Below the pieces are notes generated by a model. It made no database searches, had not been told where the DNA came from, and saw only the letters and a list, made by a program, of their open reading frames with translations. Shown piece by piece: positions 22,465-32,280 of a stretch of DNA of 64,000 nucleotides. The stretch's first letter is position 1; each line of letters begins with the position of its first letter. The position numbers and the translations under genes were made by a program. The stretch spans positions 21,556,501-21,620,500 of the forward strand of contig OY987301.1 of assembly GCA_963920635.1 (NCBI GenBank), in the 5' to 3' direction. The stretch comes from Pseudeuparius sepicola. Its lineage: Eukaryota > Arthropoda > Insecta > Coleoptera > Anthribidae.

Positions 22465-22830
22465 ACTACTGATCTGACGTAAGTGACGTACACCCCCTAC
22501 GCCCGTCAGTCGATTTCACTTAAAATCCTCCATCACCGTAATATGTGCCAATGCAACACATCCCTCCGTCCCCGGTCGCCCGACGGCCCGTTGCGACGAT
22601 GCAAACCGGGGCGGCACGAGTGGGGCGCGCCCCGCTCCCGCTCGGATGTGCATCCGCGTCGCCATGGCGACGGCCGCGGCGCCCCGTGACGTCACGGGAC
22701 GCGCTTTCCGCGGTGACGTCCGTCAGGGCCCGGGATCGATGGCCCGCGCCGCCGTAGGGGAGGTGCGCGCGAAGTGACGGGGCTTCGCGGACGGTGGGTG
22801 CGTGGGTCAGGCGCGGCTTGACATCCGATG
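22465..22830. promoter_or_regulatory. CpG-rich block with TGACGT cluster and RFX-like palindrome
   Basis: Very GC- and CpG-rich compared with all neighbours. TGACGT occurs four times (22475, 22484, 22687, 22714). The third lies in a perfect 16 bp palindrome CCCGTGACGTCACGGG (22683-22698), a full CRE/ATF site. Another perfect 16 bp palindrome at 22657-22672 (CGTCGCCATGGCGACG) resembles an RFX X-box. This looks like a housekeeping-type promoter or enhancer; the direction of any transcript is unknown. The 136-codon minus frame across it (22520-22930) follows base composition and is not assigned. Confidence 0.45.
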
Positions 22831-23105
22831 AACAAACGGAGAACATTGTTATGCCCGCACCATCGGTACCTTGGAAACTACTTGAGGTCAAATCGGACAA
22901 AAGTTGCGCTTCCATACCTACACTCTGCAATATTCTGTTATGAATTTATTTAAAAACGTTAAGCCCGGTTCAGACGTAGCCAGTAGTTTAATCGAGTGGT
23001 CGAGCAATTTAGTACTTGACCAGTCTGAACACCTTCATTTTAGTCGAGTTTACTGGCCTAGTCGAGTCAGCGGTCGAGTTTAGTAAATAGAAATCTCATA
23101 AAATA

Positions 23106-24130
23106 CAGGGTGTTTCATCTTAAGTGCGAACACCCCCGTAAAATTTGTATTCTCCATCCGATTTTAGCCGCGTTTTTTTCTAAAAATAGGCCACAGAAAA
23201 CTCTACGTTGGTGCAAAATTTCAGGTCTTAATGTCAATTTTCAAGGCCTACCTACTACAAAATTAACTGTCTAAGATGATACATTTTCTGTGCGTTTCCT
23301 GTTGTGGCACACCAGCCACCTTAACTCATATGGACTTACTGACTGGCAGGCTTCTGTATTTTTTTGACTTACTTCGTTTGTAACGAGGGGGAAATCGGTA
23401 CCCAAATCTTGTACACTAAAATGCACTTTTGAGCAAAAAATGCCCAAAATGCACCGAAATTCACCGAAATGCGTCGAAGTGCCCCAAAATGCACTGAAAT
23501 GCCTCGAAATGCCTCGAAATGCCCCGAAATGCCTTGAAATGCCCCGAAATGCACCGAAATGCCTCTGACTTGTACACTAAAATGCCCCAATGATTTCCCC
23601 CTCGGTTTGTAATGTCTGGGGTGGTTTTGGTATACTCGATTTTTGACCTGTATAAAGTTTAAAAAATTCATCATTTTGAGTTGCTACAGAGACGAACACC
23701 TTGCATATGTTTTATTGGATCTTTGCACATCGACACTGTGAGTGGTCCTGTTCACCATCCAACTGTTTCGAAGTAATTCCATGGCACACTTGACTCGCCA
23801 GATGAGTTTAAAATTCCTATTTTGCTCAAATTTCACAGCCTGCAGAATGGAACTCCCTGTATGTTTTTTGTTCAAATTTGGTATACGGGGGTTTTAGGTT
23901 GTTCTGATTAACGCTGTGGTGTCAGATTTTAAATAAAAAAATCGCTAAATGGTTTTCGTCATTTTTTACTAGAAAAAAATTGTAGTAGGCCTTGAAAATT
24001 GACATTAAGACCTGAAATTTTGCACCAACGTAGAGTTTTTTGTGGCCTATTTTTAGAAAAAAACGCGGCTAAAGTCGGACGGAGAATACAAATTTTACGG
24101 GGGTGTTCGCACTTAAGATGAAACACCCTG
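23106..24130. mobile_element. Mariner-type MITE with about 165 bp arms, nested
   Basis: TA flanks at 23104 and 24131. Arms from 23106 (CAGGGTGTTTCATCTTAAGT) to about 23270 and about 23970 to 24130 are reverse complements with few changes. The centre holds a decamer minisatellite. It lies inside the Harbinger-type element at 22962-24629. Confidence 0.85.
23441..23566. repeat. 10 bp minisatellite, about 12 units
   Basis: Consensus GCCCCGAAAT with variants GCCTCGAAAT and GCACCGAAAT, in strict 10 bp register. It is bracketed by TTGTACACTAAAATGC on both sides (near 23409 and 23569) and, further out, by inverted GAGGGGGAAATC and GATTTCCCCCTC. The minus-strand 101-codon frame at 23369-23674 just reads the array as a ten-residue peptide repeat. 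Confidence 0.8.
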
Positions 24131-24330
24131 TATATATTTTTCTGTGCGAGTAGCGGCCCCCACCAGATAGGACAACCGACTAGCACACCAACTAAAGACG
24201 TCTGGACAGGCAACAAATTGATTAGTAGTGAATAGCCAACAGTATAGGTATTGAAAGTTTTATTCTTCGTGGCGTCGTATTTAAAAAATAATATCTAGAA
24301 GTACTGATTAGTATATATTGAATAATAATA

Positions 24331-24492
24331 ATGGCAAGGTGGTCGGAAGATACCACCTTAAAATTTGATATTCTACAGAAATGCTGTAGGCTTCACAAAC
24401 TGTTCCCAGTAGCTAGAAAATTTAATACTATGCCTGCAACTTTGTGCATGGCGACTGGAATAGCATCCCTCATTATAGTATCACTCCATTGA
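24331..24492 (+). pseudogene. Possible Harbinger accessory (Myb/MADF-like) N-terminal remnant
   Basis: The ATG at 24331 opens a 53-codon frame beginning MARWSEDTTLKF. Harbinger elements encode a second protein with a Myb/SANT- or MADF-like domain whose start often has a WS-E--TL-F pattern, and this frame lies within a Harbinger-type element in the expected kind of place. The remainder (up to TGA at 24490) does not match the domain, so it is a truncated or rearranged remnant. Weak call. Confidence 0.35.
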
Positions 24493-24843
24493 ATAGATAA
24501 TTTGATCTTGTCTAGCAAAATATTAAATGACTCTTCCGATATCCGGAGGGCAAGAAAGTATTCATTTTAAAAAATTCACTAAATAATAATGCTGCTTTAC
24601 TAAATCACTGGCTACGTCTGAACCGGGCTTTATGTCTTCCGCGTCGGTAACCCGAATTTAATGAAACTTGATAGTTTTAAGATTTTGGTCACGGCTAACT
24701 CGATGCGATTGACAGAAATTTTCTAGGCCTAGATATCGAGCAGCCACAGCCAACTTTGCTTTTCCATTATACCACTGGATGGAGCATAAAAAAACCTATT
24801 TACCCCTGTAACAAAACAAGGCCGGTAGAGAAAAACGCGCTTA

Positions 24844-25432
24844 TAGGGTGACCGGCAGAATGTAAGCAAGAAATGGGATTTTTTTTATTTTGTGCCAAAG
24901 TAAAAAACTGACTAGGGTGCTACATTAGGCATGTCCTGAAATAGAACCCTAAAAACTTCATGCAGATATCTTGGTACCCGAGGAGGGTCAAAAACTTAAA
25001 TATGGCATACTTATTTTGTGTCTTAGAGGAAAATGGTATAAAAGAAAGTTGTTTGCAATGAAAAATACATAAATACAAAATCATGGCCTTCTATTTATTT
25101 ATTTTTTTAATTTTTTATCATTTCTTGCAATTAAAATTTAAAAATTTTAAGTGATTGATTTAATTTAAAATAGTACACCAAATACATTCTGCAGATTTTT
25201 ATGTGTAAAAAGCCATTGACAAAGTCCGTTGTTGTGAAACTTGGACACTATTTTGACTATTTTGCGTAGCGCAACAAAAATATTGCTTATGTTTTTTTTT
25301 ATGTTTTTTATGTTTTTGTTTTTTTTTATATCCCCAATTATATAAATAGATCAGTATAAACGCCATTACCTTATTTAGCTCAAAAGGCTTGAATAAAAAC
25401 CTAATTTGTTGCCTACATTCACCCGGTCACTG
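24844..25432. mobile_element. Mariner-type MITE
   Basis: The left end after TA (24842) reads TAGGGTGACCGG, then GAATGTAAGCAA; the right end before TA (25433) is the complement, with small gaps. Inverted similarity is limited to about 35 bp. The interior is AT-rich and non-coding. Confidence 0.55.
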
Positions 25433-26088
25433 TATTAATTTTTTAAAAAGTTATATAAATAAAGAAGTATGATGTGAATGAATAATTGATAGTGACAGTA
25501 CGTTTCAGCTTAACTTAGTCTTAACCTAACTAACAATTAAATTATCTACCTTTAATAAATTAATATACGCCAGTGAAGCTTAAATCAAAAGTCTTTGTTG
25601 ACTATAAGTAATGCAATTGTGATACAAATGTCGGTGCAGAAAGACTAAGCAAATACTGGTGCTTATGATGTGAATACAATATTTTCTTAAGATGTTTGAA
25701 GTGATATAGCGCTTGCCTTTTATAGAATCAAGCCTGTATACACCAAAAATGCAGATGAAAGGTAGGTATTTCTTATTTTCTCAGTTTGAACTTCCACAAA
25801 AATGATTGAAATGTGGCAACATGGCTCTCCAATGTCAACCTTGACGGTAGACATTGAAGCAGAAGCGTCGAGTGACTCGGGTAATAAGTTTCATTTGCCC
25901 CACGTCTTAAACTTCGAGAAAAAAAAAAACTTTCGCATTTTCCTTTTTAGTAGACCTCCCCCACTATATATGTGGTTACAATTTTTTACTTTACGACTGA
26001 ATCATCCTGAATAGTGATTCAGAGACGCTCGAGTTTCCAAAATGTTTGTATGTTATGTTGAATATCTGAACTTTGCAAAATGTAGGTA
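25433..26088. other. No gene recognised
   Basis: AT-rich sequence with a 70-codon frame at 25802-26014 that has no recognisable motif. Confidence 0.4.
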
Positions 26089-26808
26089 AGGTACACCGGG
26101 GTAAGTGGAACCCATAAAATCAATAGTTCTAGTTTAGGACCTCCTAAAAACTTCAATTTTTAAGGAATGTAATTAACTTTGGAGCAAATAGCAGCTCTAC
26201 ACTTTTTTGTTTTGTGACTGTATAGAAATTAATTATTATTCTAACGCAAAAGAAAACCAAAATATTTTGAAAAAAGCAAGTCGAGTACCTTATATAGGTT
26301 CCACTTTCCCCGCAATGCGGGGCAAGTGGGTCCCAAACGTATTTTGCCTATTTAACTACTGAGAAATAACACTGGGACAAGTGGAAATAAAACTAGACAT
26401 TTGATTTTAGAAGAATATAATTATAAAAAAAAATGTCAGCGAACATTATACTGATTGAGTGATGTTGGAAATGAGAGGAAGGATTGCTGCCTATTTGTGT
26501 AATGCTTTTGTAATGATGGTGGTAGTACAAAAAACAATTTGACTTTTTGTTATTATTGAGATATCTGGAACTTGAGGATATTAATATTTGCATTCCGTTT
26601 TCATGCTCTTTCGAAGGCATTTTATTTCGACTTCATCGTCAAAGCCACGTAAAACTTGTGCCACATAATAAATATTTAGTTTAATACAATTAAAGCAGTA
26701 TTTATTTTAATACAATTAAAACTATAGCTGAGGACTAAATTCAACCACCATAATAAATATTACGTACTTGTGCTTCATGTAATGGGAAATTTCGTTAGAA
26801 CAAAATCT

Positions 26809-27362
26809 TCAGGGTCTGCATGCATCACGATATATTTCTTCTAAAGAAGGAGTTAGAGACTCTTCCCACTCAATATCATCATCAGAATCTGTCTGTTCTT
26901 CAAGAACAGCGCACTGATCTTTATCATTACTGTCCGAAAGCAATGTCTTCTTTGGCTTTTTGCTCTCCTTTCTTTTTTGAGATAACTGTGTCTTTTCTTC
27001 CTCTTTATTTTCTTTCATTTTTTCGACGTAGCTAGTAGACGTAATAACTTCTGCTCCGGGGCATATTTTTCTACGTTTCTGCTGAAGGGATAATGGAGTT
27101 TGTTTAATATGCCCAAGAAGGATTGTCTCAAAGGAATTCTCAGCTAAAGGCATCATTGATTCTTGCTGGAGAGGTGCACCCATTTCTTGCTCTTGTTACT
27201 GAAAAGTACCTTCTGATTCCTGTTGGTGCAATGTATCGCCCCCTTCCTGGTGAGCTGTTCCGTCCCGTGGCGATTTAGTTTTTTGTGCACCTTCTTGATT
27301 TTGTTCCCTTTCGAGTACGTTGCCGGTGGCCTCTTTTTAATGTAATTGCTAACCATTTTCAA
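26809..27362 (-). pseudogene. Tigger-like transposase, core deleted
   Basis: Minus strand. The start region (ATG near 27356) reads MVSNYIKKRPPATYSKGN, typical of the opening of insect Tigger/jerky-like transposases. After a frame change it goes almost directly into a Q/E-rich stretch and the frame 27183-26809. That frame has the usual C-terminal features: TPLSLQQKRRK, ITSTSYVEKMKE, a Lys-rich KRKESKKPKK block and an acidic SDDDIEWEE tail. The helix-turn-helix, CENP-B-like and DDE domains are absent. One in-frame stop also lies between the parts. It cannot encode an active transposase. Confidence 0.7.
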
Positions 27363-28153
27363 CTACAACAGAAGAATAAATTTGAAAATAAGGTACGCAA
27401 AAAAACCCTTGGGCAAGTGGAACCTAGTGTCCACTTACCCCTTTGTTGTAAGTTCCACTTGCCCCAACTCTAAAAAAACCCTGGGGCAAGTGGAACCTAT
27501 CTATTTCTCACTAACGATTCTGTGTAGGAGTTGACTTATATTTAAAGACAACATTATTGCACCAGGCGCGGTCTTAGGGGGGGGCATGGGGGCCATGCCC
27601 CCCCCCCTAATAAAATGAAAAAATAATAATAAAAATAGATACGAATATTATTAATAATATTATCTAACCTAGAGTGTCCACGGATTGAGTTAACATAAAA
27701 TGTAAATAACAAAAGAAATTCGAGTTGAAATTTGAGCTTCTGGAGATCAGCGCTGCTTGGTTTGAAACTAATTTGTGACATAATTTCACTTTCAAAAAAT
27801 CACTTTGGATATCATGAAGAAACTAATTTGCCGCATCAGTAAAGTGCCCTTTTTGTAGGTTTTAAGGCAAAATCTTATTAAGGAAACTTGTTCAAAATGA
27901 AAAACTGAGTAGGTTTACGAAATTTCGAAAGTCTATTCCTATATACCTACTTATTTTAATTTGTTGGCATTTTTCCGACTTTTTTTTAGAAAATTTCATT
28001 TTGTGTAATTTTCACATCAAAATGTTATTAAGAAAACTTGTTATCAGTGAAAAACTGGATAGGTGTGAAAAATTCCAACAGCTAACAGCCTAGGTCTACT
28101 TTGATTTTTGTACGTTTTAATTTTTTAGCAGAAAAAAAATCAAAGTCGACTTA

Positions 28154-30147
28154 GGGGAGATCCGGCTGTGATGGCATACATTTTTTTAACAGCCGATAAT
28201 TTAAAAACAAGTAAAGATAGAAACTTTTAAAACAACATAGTGATAGAACCTTACTGTACTATTTATGTGTAGCGTTTATAAATACGCTACTTATAAACTT
28301 GAACTGCAAAAACAACATATATTTTTTTTTACCTTAGTGTGCCATCATACCAGACCTTCGGGTATGATGGCATGCACGTCTGTTTATGATGGCATACTGT
28401 ATTTTAGTACGCCATCTTAGTTCTGTAGGTCCTAAGAAAATATGCTAATTAAAATTATTTTAAAATTTTCCAATATTTTTATTTAACAACCTAATAGAAT
28501 CATAAATACCTAAACGCATATTTCGCAAATAATGAAAATATCACTATTAAAAGGACATTCCTGTTTTTGAAAAGCCACTTTGAGCGTTGGAAACACTAGC
28601 GGCCTTAGAGTAAGCTTCGTTAAATAATTCACCGACTTGATAATGAGTAATTCCACGTCCTGGATGAGCCGATAACCATCTTCGCACTGCCTGGTTATAA
28701 TAGGTTCTCAAAGGTCCATAAAATGCTATATCCAATGGCTGTACTCGGTGAGTACAGTGTGGTGGAAAGCAAAACAAAATTAATTAACTAATTGTTTATG
28801 GCTACCATGACCATCCAATAATAGCAGAATTTTGTTATCAGGACTTGGATTGGCATACTTCACGAAATGCTTGACCCACAATAAAAATGTGTCTCCATTC
28901 ATATAGCCTTTATCTTGGGCAAAGCCCACAGAACTAGTTGGAGCCTTATCTAGTAATTCAGCCTTCATGTTTTTCCGGGGAAAAATAAGAGCCGACGGAA
29001 GAAAATTGCCTATTGCATTCATGCAGCACACAATAGTAAAATGTTGTCCTCTTTCTGCAGCTGTCAAAGTACCCACTTGTTTTCGACCCTTTGTTGCCAA
29101 GATTTTCTCCATTTTGGACTGCACGGTGTTCGTTGAATTCGTTTAGGACTTGTTCAAGTTTGTTAAAGTAGGCTGTTATTTGAACTTTGTTAAACGCCTG
29201 GGCTCTTGCCAACGACGTTGCTTCTGGCGTTCTAATACTAATAGTAGGATTTCGCTTTAGAAATCCCTGCAACCAATCCCATCCCGCCATTTGACTTTCT
29301 TTATTGAATTTGTGCTTTAAATTCAATTTATTGGCCAATTGGTAAGCAAGTTTTCTTAGATCCCGGGAAGTCAGCCCAAAAAAACGAGTTTCAAGAGCTT
29401 TAACATGCCCAACAAGCTCAGCTTCGATATCTTCTGAAAATACCGGTACAGAACCTCCCAAAAAACCGACGTTATTTCCTTTTAATATTTTATTTTTATT
29501 TTGCACCCGTCTTCTTAGCGTATTTTTTGGGACATTAAATGTTTTTGCAGCTTTGAGCCAACCCATTTGTTTTGACACCACTGCTTCGATGGCATGCTGC
29601 ATATCTAATTGAGACCACGTTTGACGTTGTCCTCGACTTTGCCCGTCACGGGAATCCATAGCTTGAAGCTTTTATCTGAAAAAAAAAAAGAATAAATTTA
29701 AAAAATATATTATTCCGTGTATGATGGCACACTCGTCTATATGCCATCATATCTGTTGGTATAGTGTGCCATCATAACCAAATCCACATGCCTGAACAAA
29801 CCACACCAAACAAAAAAATGGAACACACCTAACGCTTGCTGCCACATGGCAATTTGAGGTTAGGATATCACTTTACCCGTATATCACGAAAACTTCAAAT
29901 TTTTCCATTGCTATATCAAATAATAGGATATTTACTTACCCAAAAATATGTTTTCCAATCACTGATAAATACGTTTTTTAGTTTACCTTCAAAAAAACAG
30001 GGGCAACGACACGAACCCGTTGAACATTGAATAGAAACTAACCAAATGAATTGTTGGTTGCCTATTGTGTCGTTCCTAAAGCAATAGGATTTGAGAAAAT
30101 GACAGTATGCCATCATAGCCAGTATGCCATCACAGCCGGATTTCCCC
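28154..30147 (-). mobile_element. Tigger/pogo-like element B (inner layer of nest)
   Basis: 26 bp inverted ends (28154-28179 and 30122-30147) with one mismatch, beginning GGGGAGATCCGGCTGTGATG on the left, flanked by TA (28152-28153 and 30148-30149). The motif TATGATGGCA recurs near both ends: 28340, 28363, 28385, 29720, 29742, 29767 and 30108, in both orientations. These are probably transposase-binding repeats. It carries a broken transposase on the minus strand and sits near the centre of the hAT palindrome. At 1994 bp its length is normal for an autonomous Tigger. Confidence 0.9.
28547..29659 (-). pseudogene. Tigger/pogo-like DDE transposase, broken
   Basis: The ATG at 29659 opens a frame with a Pipsqueak-type helix-turn-helix (WSQLDMQHAIEAV, then AAKTFNVPKNTLRRRV, residues about 15-55). 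A CENP-B-like DNA-binding region follows (WDWLQGFLKRNPTISIRTPE, about residues 125-145). The DDE_1 catalytic part continues in another frame from about 29124: GRKQVGTLTAAERG, then LLLLDGHGSHK with the second catalytic Asp. A stop at 28780 precedes HRVQPLDIAFYGPL with the third. The stretch that normally holds the first catalytic Asp, just before TVQSK, is missing. With this deletion, a frameshift and the stop, the enzyme is dead. Confidence 0.85.
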
Positions 30148-31014
30148 TACGCTTTTGAAAATTTTCGCACCTATCCAGTTTTTCAATGTAAACAAGTTTT
30201 TTATAAACATTTTGATGTAAAAACTACACAAAATGCACTTTTCTAAAAAAAGTGTGAAAAATGACAGACATTCGAAATTTCGCAATGCCGTAAAGAAACC
30301 TACAAAAAAGGCACTTTACTGAGGTGGAAAATTAGTTTCTTCATAATTTCCAAGGCATACCTGATTTTTCGAAAATAAAATTAAATCACAAATTAGTTTA
30401 AAACCAGGCAGGGCTGATCCCCAGAAGCTCAAATTTCAACTCGAAAATTTGCTGTTATTTACACCTTATGTGAACTCAATCTGTGGGTACACTGTATATA
30501 ACCAACGCACATGCAAAAAAATTTTGTTTACATAATTTTTGTTTAAACTACTTTTTTTTTTGTTACTTTTGTGAGGAATATAATTTTTTTTGTGATATCG
30601 CCTTTTTATTTTTTAGTTTTATTGTTATAGTAGGTACTTAAAAACCGCCTAAAGGAGTACATATCCAAGTATGCCCCCCCTTCGCAAATGGATATGACCG
30701 CGCCTGTATTGCACTCAGAATTAGGTAATACTTACCAACAGAAAAACAATTTTTATATCAGCTTCTTAGTCCTTCAGATTGCAATCAAACTCCATGCGCA
30801 CAATTTGGAGGTTAAGCAAAGACTGTCAAAAATTGTAGTGGGGGAAAACCTGTATGGCGGTTGAAATTGTCAGTTTTCTGCAATGCACTATCTCTACCGC
30901 AATAGTTTCTTATTGTTTCCCGGTAGATGGCAGCAACGGTACTATTCTAAATGATATTACTGATGGCCTTGGTATCCACTGACCCCATATTTCCACTTAC
31001 CCCGGTGTACCTTA

Positions 31015-31400
31015 TACAAATAAATTTAATATTACTGAAGTAACCCCCCCCCCCGTACAGTCACTGAAACCTCGACCCCCCCCCCGTCCCGAGCATAAAA
31101 GGGGTTACTTTTATGCGGCTGTAAATCCGAGCCGCGGTGCGCGGTAGGTGGCAGGGGTCGTATTTTTTTCCGGCGGCCCGGGGAAGGCCGCCATCAAGAC
31201 CACTTTTCCGTAATGTCGGCCGGAAGAAATAAGAAAACACACTCCGAATATACAAATGCCACGTAGCCGGCTAATGGAAGGAAAAGGGAAAAACGTGCGA
31301 AACGGGCAACGGCGGAGGTGAAATATCAGGACGCTTCTTGTGCGGACCTGAAAGGCCCCCCCCCCCCCGGCTCGCGTTCGTAAATGTATGTGGCGTAAAA
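31015..31400. other. GC-rich block with long C runs
   Basis: CpG-rich relative to its flanks, with homopolymer C runs near 31047, 31076 and 31360, and a CCGGCGGCCCGGGG stretch. No gene or inverted ends were recognised. It may be a regulatory block or an assembly-prone region; the C-run lengths should be treated with caution. Confidence 0.4.
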
Positions 31401-32029
31401 TGTGCGCGTTTTTATTTGCGCCTTAAAATTCTCTGTAGTCGTGCCTGAATAGCCACGTTGGCTATTTTGTCATAAATGAAATTTTAACATTGCCAGTAAT
31501 TTTAAGCTTCTGTTGTATACACTGTTGCCAAGTAATGTCAAGAGCAGCAAAAACAATGTTGGCATGAACATTTTTATATTCAAATTTTTCCAAATATTAT
31601 CCAAGGTCGTGCACAAGTACAGTGTACAGATTTTCTATACTATAACTGTTAAAAAAACTATAAACTAGTTTTTATTAATTATTCTTCTCTAATTTTTTAC
31701 CCATCAAATAGGCCGTTGGCCATTTATATTAGTTCTGAAAGCCATCGAAAACCAAAAAAAAACTGTCAATTCTAAACTATAAACTCATGTATTATATTCC
31801 ACTTTAAAAAATAAATCAAATGCTGAAGAAATGGAAATTGATAGAATATAACTGATTTTAACAGGTGCTGTTTACTTACACCAGCTATTATTATTAAAAC
31901 ACAAAATATAACACCGTCGTACTTCTTTTTTCCCTGCTTGTCTTCGAGCTGTCAGTTAGAAACTAGCAATGTATTTATAATATATTTAAAACACTCACCA
32001 GATGCCAGCGTTGGCTCCACACTTCGTCA
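31401..32029. other. No gene recognised
   Basis: AT-rich sequence with no repeat structure or frame that I recognise. Confidence 0.4.
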
Positions 32030-32270
32030 TTGAAGTTTTTTCAAGTGCCGCAGAAATTAACCGTATTTTTGTCTTTATTTTTTACAAACTTATGCATGTA
32101 TGTTTGTATGTTTGGGTCGAATCTTGCAAACTGAATTAGAACCACTTCTTGACAAATTTTGCATACGCCTTTAGTTCTGGTGCCATACAATATGCAATAC
32201 TCAATATTGTAATACTTTCAAAATAGCCGTCGCCACAAGATGGCGGATGTATTTTTTTGTCTACCATCTT
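32030..32270 (+). repeat. Repeat bordering LINE, partner of 34030-34205
   Basis: Shares AATCTTGCAA, ACCACTT, a TTTTGCA block, TACTCA-ATATTGT and AAGATGGCGGAT with 34030-34205 in the same order and orientation. The LINE fragment and minisatellite lie between the two, so they may have interrupted or expanded one repeat. Confidence 0.5.
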
Positions 32271-32280
32271 AATATAATAA

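Larger units (their letters stand above)
22962..24629. mobile_element. PIF/Harbinger-type element
   Basis: Inverted ends AGCCCGGTTCAGACGTAGCC at 22962 and its complement at 24629, with continued similarity (CAGT, then a GATTTAGTA-like block). Both flanks carry TTA (22959-22961 and 24630-24632), the three-base target of PIF/Harbinger elements. Inside is a remnant that may be the Myb/MADF-like partner protein (24331-24492). A mariner-type MITE (23106-24130) is inserted within it. Confidence 0.75.
27563..30706. mobile_element. Fold-back hAT element (middle layer of nest)
   Basis: Ends CAGGCGCGGTC at 27563 and GACCGCGCCTG at 30706 are inverted. An exact 8 bp duplication TATTGCAC flanks it (27555-27562 and 30707-30714), the hallmark of hAT elements. 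Without the inner Tigger it is about 1.15 kb: arms 27563-28153 and 30150-30706 are imperfect reverse complements almost to the centre (AAAAACTGGATAGGTG near 28050 with its complement near 30172; CCTACAAAAAGGGCACTT-type blocks). It has no transposase. It interrupts Tigger-like element A. Confidence 0.9.
26089..31012 (-). mobile_element. Tigger/pogo-like element A (outer layer of nest)
   Basis: Perfect 22 bp inverted ends: AGGTACACCGGGGTAAGTGG at 26089 and its complement ending 31012, with TA on both sides (26087-26088 and 31013-31014). GGGGCAAGTGGAACC-like subterminal motifs recur at about 26328, 27413, 27440, 27464 and 27482 in both orientations. After removing the hAT insertion with its 8 bp duplication, the element is about 1.77 kb. 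It carries only the start and C-terminal part of a transposase on the minus strand (26809-27362), so it is an internally deleted, non-autonomous copy. Confidence 0.85.

Noticed and set aside
22520..22930. 136-codon minus-strand open frame
   Set aside because: It spans the CpG-rich block, where stop codons are rare by composition. No domain is visible and there is no conservation evidence.
23369..23674. 101-codon frame with a ten-residue peptide repeat
   Set aside because: The peptide repeat is a direct product of the 10 bp minisatellite, which is open in several frames.
31040..31370. Biological meaning of the long C runs
   Set aside because: Homopolymer runs of 9-13 C are prone to sequencing error, so their lengths were not interpreted.
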